NCBI RefSeq assembly: GCF_019649055.1
Contig: NW_026570341.1
Coordinates: 345,494 to 409,493, forward strand
From: Paramacrobiotus metropolitanus
Lineage: Eukaryota > Tardigrada > Eutardigrada > Parachela > Macrobiotidae
Direction of reading: 5' to 3'
DNA: 64,000 bases
Shown here: positions 58,411 through 64,000 of the stretch, in pieces
Layout: every line of letters starts with the position of its first letter
Position numbering within the stretch: the first letter of the stretch is position 1
Made by a program: the position numbers and the translations under genes
The notes under the pieces: model-generated
Databases searched by the model: none
What the model saw: only the letters and a program-made list of their open reading frames with translations
What the model was told of the DNA's origin: nothing

Positions 58411-60060
58411 GTGAAGTTCGCGTTCCAGAGGCGGTATGTCTGGATAAGCCCTCAGGTCGTACGGAGAAGATGCTGGTTCTCGCGGTTCCAGTCCAGTGGC
58501 CGTCAATATTGCCTCGTCGGTAGACGTAGGCTGGGCCACTGGTGGCGCGGAAGATTTCCCTGTCGTAGCGGTAACTACGACTGGTGGGTTCTCTGGGGGC
58601 GGTGATGGTGATGGCGCTGTGGCTTCTTTGGCCCTGGTTCTAAACCGGTGAGCCATCTTGTGTTGCTCCAGTCGCCATCTTAATCTTTGCGATGCCGCCA
58701 ATAGGGCCTGACCGGTCTGGTCGTGCAACGGGAAGATTTCGTGCTGGGCCCGACGGGTTGCGATTTCTTCGCTAAGTTCATGCGCTTGGCGCCTGCATTC
58801 TTCTTGATCGATTATGATCTTCTGGATCAACTCACGGTAGTGAGGTCCAATTCGATCAAGTTCTCGAATGATAGTCTCCAATTCTTGGATAGCGTCCTCC
58901 ATCTCCTTCAGATTGTCCTGAAGTTGGTAGAGTGGAGTCCGGCCGTCGGCCAAAAGTTCTGTAGGGGATTCAGTCCTCATTGGCGGGGTGGTTGGATCCA
59001 ACTGGACGTCCCCTTCATCTTCCTCTTCATCTGGCATTGGCGACGACACAGGTTCTGTCGGTGGGACAGTCTGGTCGCGCCCGGCTAACACTGGGTTCAG
59101 TGCTGGCCCTGCCACTGGTTCCGGTTCGGCTAGGCCAAGTTGGGCCGCCAATTCTGGTGGAACCTCTTCTGGCCGGTTGTAAACTGTTAATCGTCCGTCC
59201 ACGAATACCCGTAATGGGTAATCACGTAACCCGTCGGGCCGTGATGTGCTTGGCTGGGTTTCCGGCGGCGCTGGAGTTACATACGCTTCCGGTCCCGCTC
59301 GTGGAGGCTCGATGGATGAATCAGACGGCGCCTGGCCCGTAGGGTCAGGTTGTGCCGCTGACGGTGGGGTATACGGCGGTTGGCCGTATGCTCCATATCC
59401 GCTATAAGGCGGTGGGTATCCGTAAGGTCCTGGCGGATACATCCACGGTGGTGGGTATCGCCATTGGTTTGGGTCTGGCTGCGGCTGGTTTGAAGGTCCA
59501 GGCGCAGGATACGGTGGATATCCATAATGTGGATTGTAGTATGACGGCGGAGTAAACTGTGGCCGCGGTCCAGTATGGACCGGCGTAGTCATGACCGTTG
59601 GCCCGACTGCCGCAGTTGTAAAAACCGGCTGATTTGCCGAAGAGGTCGGTAGGCCACCATACAGAATTGGTTGAGGTGGGCCAGTTGGGCCACGAGGATA
59701 ACGTCGGACCGTTTGACCCGACGTAGAGCTTGGCTGGCTGCCAGCTACTGCTGCGTTCACCAGGAGTCCGGTATCGTCAGAGAATGTCCCTGGCGGCCAA
59801 TATTGTGGCGGAATGGCTCGAGGTGGCAGAGGCTGTGCCCGCGGTAGCGGTGTGTCGGCCCGTGAACTGGGGCCGACCGACATAGTAGCCAGCTGCTCAG
59901 CAGTTAAATTAGCTCTGATATTCGGTACTTGTACACTCGGAGGCCGGTTAGACGACCGAGTGGAAGATCCGCCCGACCGGGATTCCGGTCGTGAATATGG
60001 ATGTGGTCGGTTGCTTCGGTCGGAGTCGTCTGAGCGATCAGTACGTCGACGTCCTTCCAT
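58051..60060 (-). CDS. Gag-like ORF, first frame (Pro-rich plus coiled coil)
   Basis: The ATG at 60060 begins MEGRRRTDRSDDSDRSN. Residues 1-250 are Pro/Tyr/Gly-rich (PPYPAPGPSNQPQPD, YGYPPPYSGYGAY), then an acidic stretch (DEEEDEGD). A coiled-coil helix follows (LKEMEDAIQELETIIRELDR and onward). After about residue 570 the frame gives way to the second one; its last 100 residues look like out-of-frame sequence. It lies 3' of pol on the same strand, which is not the usual Ty3 order. No transmembrane segment, so not an obvious env. Confidence 0.55.
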   Translation of the reverse strand: MEGRRRTDRSDDSDRSNRPHPYSRPESRSGGSSTRSSNRPPSVQVPNIRANLTAEQLATMSVGPSSRADTPLPRAQPLPPRAIPPQYWPPGTFSDDTGLLVNAAVAGSQPSSTSGQTVRRYPRGPTGPPQPILYGGLPTSSANQPVFTTAAVGPTVMTTPVHTGPRPQFTPPSYYNPHYGYPPYPAPGPSNQPQPDPNQWRYPPPWMYPPGPYGYPPPYSGYGAYGQPPYTPPSAAQPDPTGQAPSDSSIEPPRAGPEAYVTPAPPETQPSTSRPDGLRDYPLRVFVDGRLTVYNRPEEVPPELAAQLGLAEPEPVAGPALNPVLAGRDQTVPPTEPVSSPMPDEEEDEGDVQLDPTTPPMRTESPTELLADGRTPLYQLQDNLKEMEDAIQELETIIRELDRIGPHYRELIQKIIIDQEECRRQAHELSEEIATRRAQHEIFPLHDQTGQALLAASQRLRWRLEQHKMAHRFRTRAKEATAPSPSPPPENPPVVVTATTGKSSAPPVAQPTSTDEAILTATGLEPREPASSPYDLRAYPDIPPLERELHAAELLEEEIRKSITRYRAATRTKLAAVASPRSAKRAHHPGNGARQSPVWLSLSPPSDQNGVSVRWPTTLAFRYRWRLSPHRCHRTYRPDKTQALVPRTSTLINMLRTRASISGHVPIGR

Positions 60061-60322
60061 CGTTGAATGGGGCGCTGTCACGAGACGAATCACGCGGTGT
60101 TAGACTCCTACCTACTTTGTTAGTTCAAAGTACGGCTAGCTACTTCTAAGCTACCATATCCGTTATCGGACCAGGTTAAGCTACTTCTAAGCTACTGGTC
60201 ATTTTAGAGTTAGGTTAGTTAGTTTCGGTAGCAGCTCACAGATACGATCATGGGACTTTTAAGGTTAGTTAGACTAATTCTAAGTCTACCATGTCATATT
60301 ATTTTACTATTTCAGAATGACG
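60061..60322 (-). other. Spacer between pol tail and gag-like ORF
   Basis: AT-richer than both sides. It contains ctacttctaagctac twice (about 60140 and 60182) and several gttagtt steps. It could be a short LTR or leader of a second element, or an internal promoter. No TG..CA ends with a target duplication could be fixed. Confidence 0.35.
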
Positions 60323-60995
60323 TTAAACACTTTGTCCAGCCTTATCAACCGCCTTGTCCAGTACGTCCGGTGGGACTGTACTGGACTTGTCCGATACGCC
60401 CGTTGGGTGCGTATTGGACTTCTGCTTTTTGCCCTTTATGACTTTCTCTGATTTTTCCCGTCCCGTGGTTATGCGGGTGAGTAAGTCTTTATCCGCCTCA
60501 TCATCAGCGACTACGTCCTCTTCTAGGACTTGCTGGGCCGTAAGGGTTGCCTTCGGCTTTTTAGGCGTTTTTGGTCTTTTGGGCTTCTCTTTGGGCGCCG
60601 TGACCACTTTTGGCTCTTCGGTCGCCACTGGCTTGTCCGTGACGGATGTCCCTTTTTCAGGTTCCGCTGGGGCCAAAGTCGGGTCAATGACGGTTAATGG
60701 CTGGTTTTGAAGCTTGGTCAGCGCTGGTGTCTCGAAATCCGGTTTGGCCTTTCGAGGTCGGCCTGGGCCACGCTTCACTGTTGTTGGGTCCGAAGTCTTT
60801 GGGTCAGGTGGGCCATAGCCTGGGATTTGCAAAGTCTTTTGCTGCTCCGTCACGAGTTTTTTGGACGTGCCCTTTTCGGGATTTTGCTTCTTCAGCAGTT
60901 TCTCCAGTTTATTTTGAGCGTGTGGGAGCTCTGCGTTTTGTCCCGGCTCTGCCTTGTTAGTACACCTTCCCGACTCTGTACCTTCCGGTTCGGCG
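60323..60995 (-). CDS. Basic AT-hook tail following the integrase
   Basis: Open frame running from the nine-C run (60999-61007) to a stop at 60323. It has no ATG at its start, so it most likely continues pol after a frame change. It contains KRGPGRPRK, a canonical AT-hook, and Lys/Pro repeats (KPKRPKTPKKPK). The end is Ser/Thr rich. By analogy with chromodomain tails of other Ty3 integrases it may tether integration to chromatin; inference. Confidence 0.55.
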
Positions 60996-63940
60996 TCGCC
61001 CCCCCCCTTTTGCTTGAGCGAGTTATTCTGCGACTCGGGCCGTCCGGGTTAAGGTATGGCTTTAGGCGGTCGACACATACGGTGTGTTCCACACCGGTGT
61101 CCCGCTCTCGGATCCAGTAAGTGTTCGGCTTGGGTATGCCGATAACGATGTAGACGCCTTCGAACTTGTTTGGATTGGTCGGGTCGTCTACCATGTTCTT
61201 CAGGGTGACCAAGTCCCTTTTGAACTCGGCCTGCGACTTCTTTTGTTGTAGATGGCCGCGTCCCTGAGGAATCCTTCTTTGATCCGCGTTTTCGCAATTT
61301 CATGCGCCCGGTTCAGGCGCTCTTGCATCCTCTTGACGTAACGTTCGTTAGTCGTAAATGTTTCTGGGACGTTGGTCCCAGCAAAAACGTCTTGTGGTAT
61401 GGTCATTTCTCGTCCATATAGCATGTGATATGGCGAGAATCCAGTGGTTGCGTGAACGGCACGGTTCATGCCGGAGATCACGTACGGTAGAGCCCGGTGC
61501 CAACGATGTTCGTCGCCGGCGCCGCCAAAGTTTCGAATTCCTTCCCAGATCGTTTGCATCTGGCGGTCGACTTGGCCTTGGCCCTCCGGATGTTAGGCGG
61601 ATCCGAAGGTCTGCTCGATGCCGAAGATTTTCGCCACTTTGGCGAAAGATTTTGCCGTAAAATGCGTGCCCCGGTCGGATGCGGTATGCGCGCATGCCGT
61701 ACTTAGTACTTCTTCGACAAAAGAACTTCTCAAATTCCTTGGCCGAGTTTGTTTTGGTCGGCCGGGCTATGGTGAACTTCGTCATTTGGTCGACCACCAC
61801 AGCGATGTACCGGTATTTCTTGGTTTGGGTCACCGGTAGAGGTCCTTTGAAGTCGGCGAAGACGCGGTACCAAGGCGCTACAGCTTCGGTCGGCTGCAGC
61901 TTACCGTAGGTAGCTCGCCGCGGTACTTTGCCGAAGATACACGTCTGACATCGGTCGATGTAGTCGTGTATGTCGCAGCTCATACGGTCCCAGTAATACC
62001 TGAGGTTGGCTGCCTCGATCGTCTTGCGGTATCCAAAATGATTCCCTGTTTTTCCGTCGTGGAGGGATTGGATAATATTTTTCCGCATAAACAGAGGGAC
62101 AACGAATCTCCTTTCGAGTTTCGCGTTGATTTCGGTGAGTCGGTAGAGCACACCTTTGTCCATCTGATAATGTTCGGGTAATTTGGACCTCTTATCCATT
62201 TCACTTTGATGTTCCAACTCGTGGATTTTCTTGGCCAGAGTTGGATCGCGATGTTGCATCCGTCGCAGTTCTTGCGCGGTGCGGTCCGTGACTTTTTCTG
62301 GACACGGTGGGACTTCAGGCTCTGGCTCTCCCGGTGTGGGTGCCGGTACGTTGATGACCCGTATGTCCGCCGTGCTGAATTCATTCCAATCACTGATTGC
62401 GTTACAATCAGGAAGGAGAGGCTTGTCCCATTCATCTGTGGGGTCCTCATCAGTTACTTGCAGCCTGCGCACCTTTATGATGCGTGCTGGGATCTCGTCT
62501 TTATAATCCTCGAAGTTAGGGACTTGGTCCAACTCTTCATGTGGGCCTTTGTCATCGTCCCGTTCGAGTGGCCATCTGGACAAAGCATCAGCATTGTCGC
62601 AGAATGTGCCTGGCTTGTACTCGATGGTGATGTCCCGTCCCTGTAAGGCGAGGGCCCATCGAGTAAGACGAGGGTTGATGCCGGGCCGGTTAGACTCGCA
62701 TCTAAGCAGATTGGTCAGGGCTCTGTGGTCCGTCCGCACGGTGAATGGTCCGTGGTCAATGTAATGCTTGAACTTTTGGACGGCCCACACTACGGCTAAG
62801 CATTCCCATTCTGTCACGCCGTAGTTCTTCTCAGCTCCATGTAGGACACGGCTTGCGTAGGCAATTGGCTTCGAGTCCTGGCTGAGTATGGCTCCGATGC
62901 CAGCGCCACTTGCATCACATTCAATGGTGGTCTGCTTGGTCGCATCGAATTTGGCCAATATTGGGGCTTCCGTTAGGGCCTTTTTGATTTCATTGAACTC
63001 GGCGGTGTGGGCGTCAGTCCAGTCGTTCTTGACCGAACTTTCCTTCCGCAGGAGTTCGTACATTTTGGAAGTCTGCTGGGCGTAGCCCTGAATGAACTTC
63101 CGGTAATAGTTAGCGAGTCCAAGAAACGAGCGAAGTTGACGCTCGGTCTTGGGCGGTAGTTTCTCGGCGATGGCCGCTACCTTCTCGGGGTCAGTGTGGA
63201 CACCATCCTTACTGAAGATGTGTCCAAGGAATTGGAGTTTTTCCATTCCAAATTCGCACTTCGACGGTTTTATCGTGAATCCGTCGTCTCTGAGGCTGAG
63301 TTTCTGAACGCCTTCCTGAATTCCTCGAAAGTTTTGCCTAAGAATATCACGTCGTCGATGTATGCAAAGACGCCGCCTTGTTTGCGGGCCGGCGCCATAA
63401 TCTTCTCCATTGTCATTTGGAAAGTGGCTGGCCCATTGCAGGCGGCAAACGGCATTCGTTTGAACCGGAACATCCCTTCTGGAGTCACGAAGGTAGTGTA
63501 GTCCACGGACGCTGGATCCATAGGGATTCGCCAGAATCCGGACTGACAATCTACCTTGCCGTAGTAGGCGTTTCTCGCGCATTGATCCAGAAGTTCGTCT
63601 GGATTGGGCACGGTAATTGTTCTTGGTCACCGTGTTCAGCTTTATATAATTTATGCAGAACCGGGTGCCCATGGTCCCGTCGCCGTTTTTCTTTGAAGCG
63701 AGGACCACTGGGAAACTCCACGCTGCCATGGACGGTTCAATCACGCCTTGGTCCAGCATTTCTTGGACGTGCTTGTTCATGAACTCTCGTCCCTTCCAAC
63801 TCGTTCGGGTTGGGTTCATTTTAATCGGTGCAGCGTCGCCAACTTCTATGACGTGAGTCACTCCTTTGACGTCGCCGTAAGGCTTTTTAGACGTCGGGAA
63901 TATGGCCCTGAGTTACCATAAGTCCTGACGGAGTAGAGCG
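60892..63940 (-). pseudogene. Ty3/gypsy pol (RT, RNase H, integrase), decayed, continues past the right edge
   Basis: Read downward from the right edge, where a protease-RT linker has an in-frame TAA (63913-63915). The RT starts in one frame, then shifts for 63611-63290 (FAYIDDV catalytic box, WRIPMDP) and back (FLGHIFSKDG). RNase H has IECDASGAGIGA and the RTDHRALT region. Integrase has the HHCC zinc site (H..H ending CQTC), D in FADFKG and, after a shift near 61690, D in SDRGTHF. A TAA then precedes HPEGQGQVDRQ, where the usual catalytic Glu is Asp. The C-terminal module (YIVIGIPKPNTYWIR, VDRLKPY) is in yet another frame. Five or more breaks; no protease or gag lies upstream within the window. 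Confidence 0.85.
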
Positions 63941-64000
63941 GTCTGCTCCTCGGTCAGGTGGTCGCCAAATGTGCGTTGGCGATGTGGGCGCGGATTTCGC

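Noticed and set aside
1-64000. CRISPR array, rRNA, bacterial operon or origin
   Set aside because: Nothing of this kind was seen; introns and element types show eukaryotic nuclear DNA.

Overview
The window is a stretch of animal nuclear genome. It carries multi-exon genes with short GT-AG introns (many 50-90 bp), a metazoan-type AMPK gamma subunit, small multi-exon membrane and PDZ genes, and many decayed transposable elements. Tight introns plus a duplicated lineage-restricted F-box-like family suggest a small-genome invertebrate. Tardigrade is my guess, but nothing here proves it.

Layout, left to right. 0.4-5.2 kb (+): a 14-exon AMPK gamma gene with all four CBS motifs intact. 5.2-11.5 kb: repeat fragments, an inverted pair of about 140-bp arms, and a decayed tyrosine-recombinase element on the minus strand. 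11.5-19.5 kb: a truncated F-box-family copy carrying a tRNA-derived SINE, then a nearly complete but broken copy (copy A). Copy A's introns hold several inverted-repeat elements and a non-LTR-type reverse transcriptase. 21.0-24.8 kb (-): a 9-exon single-PDZ gene whose splice phases all agree. 26.3-27.4 kb (-): a possible 5-exon small gene. 27.5-39 kb: 3' fragments of the same RT family, a second SINE, a LINE 3' end, and several foldback or inverted-repeat elements. 39.2-44.6 kb (+): the intact F-box-family copy (copy B). 45-47 kb: more repeat copies. 48.3-53.7 kb (+): a seven-exon four-helix membrane protein with a 4-kb first intron and a 16-nt microexon. 54.7-64 kb (-): a decayed Ty3/gypsy pol that runs off the right edge. 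It is followed downstream, in non-standard order, by a basic AT-hook tail, long gag-like ORFs and GC-rich tandem arrays.

The main interest lies in comparison inside the window. The F-box unit is present in four states, so several insertions can be read as filled versus empty sites, with target duplications (TTA, GTAC) and a relative order. The RT element sits exactly where the other copies have a short final intron. The Ty3-like locus has an unusual pol then AT-hook then gag-like order. Frameshifts in it sit next to homopolymers, so part of its decay may be assembly error.

All exon structures were inferred by eye from splice signals, phase and comparison with known families or with the other copy in the window. 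No search was run.
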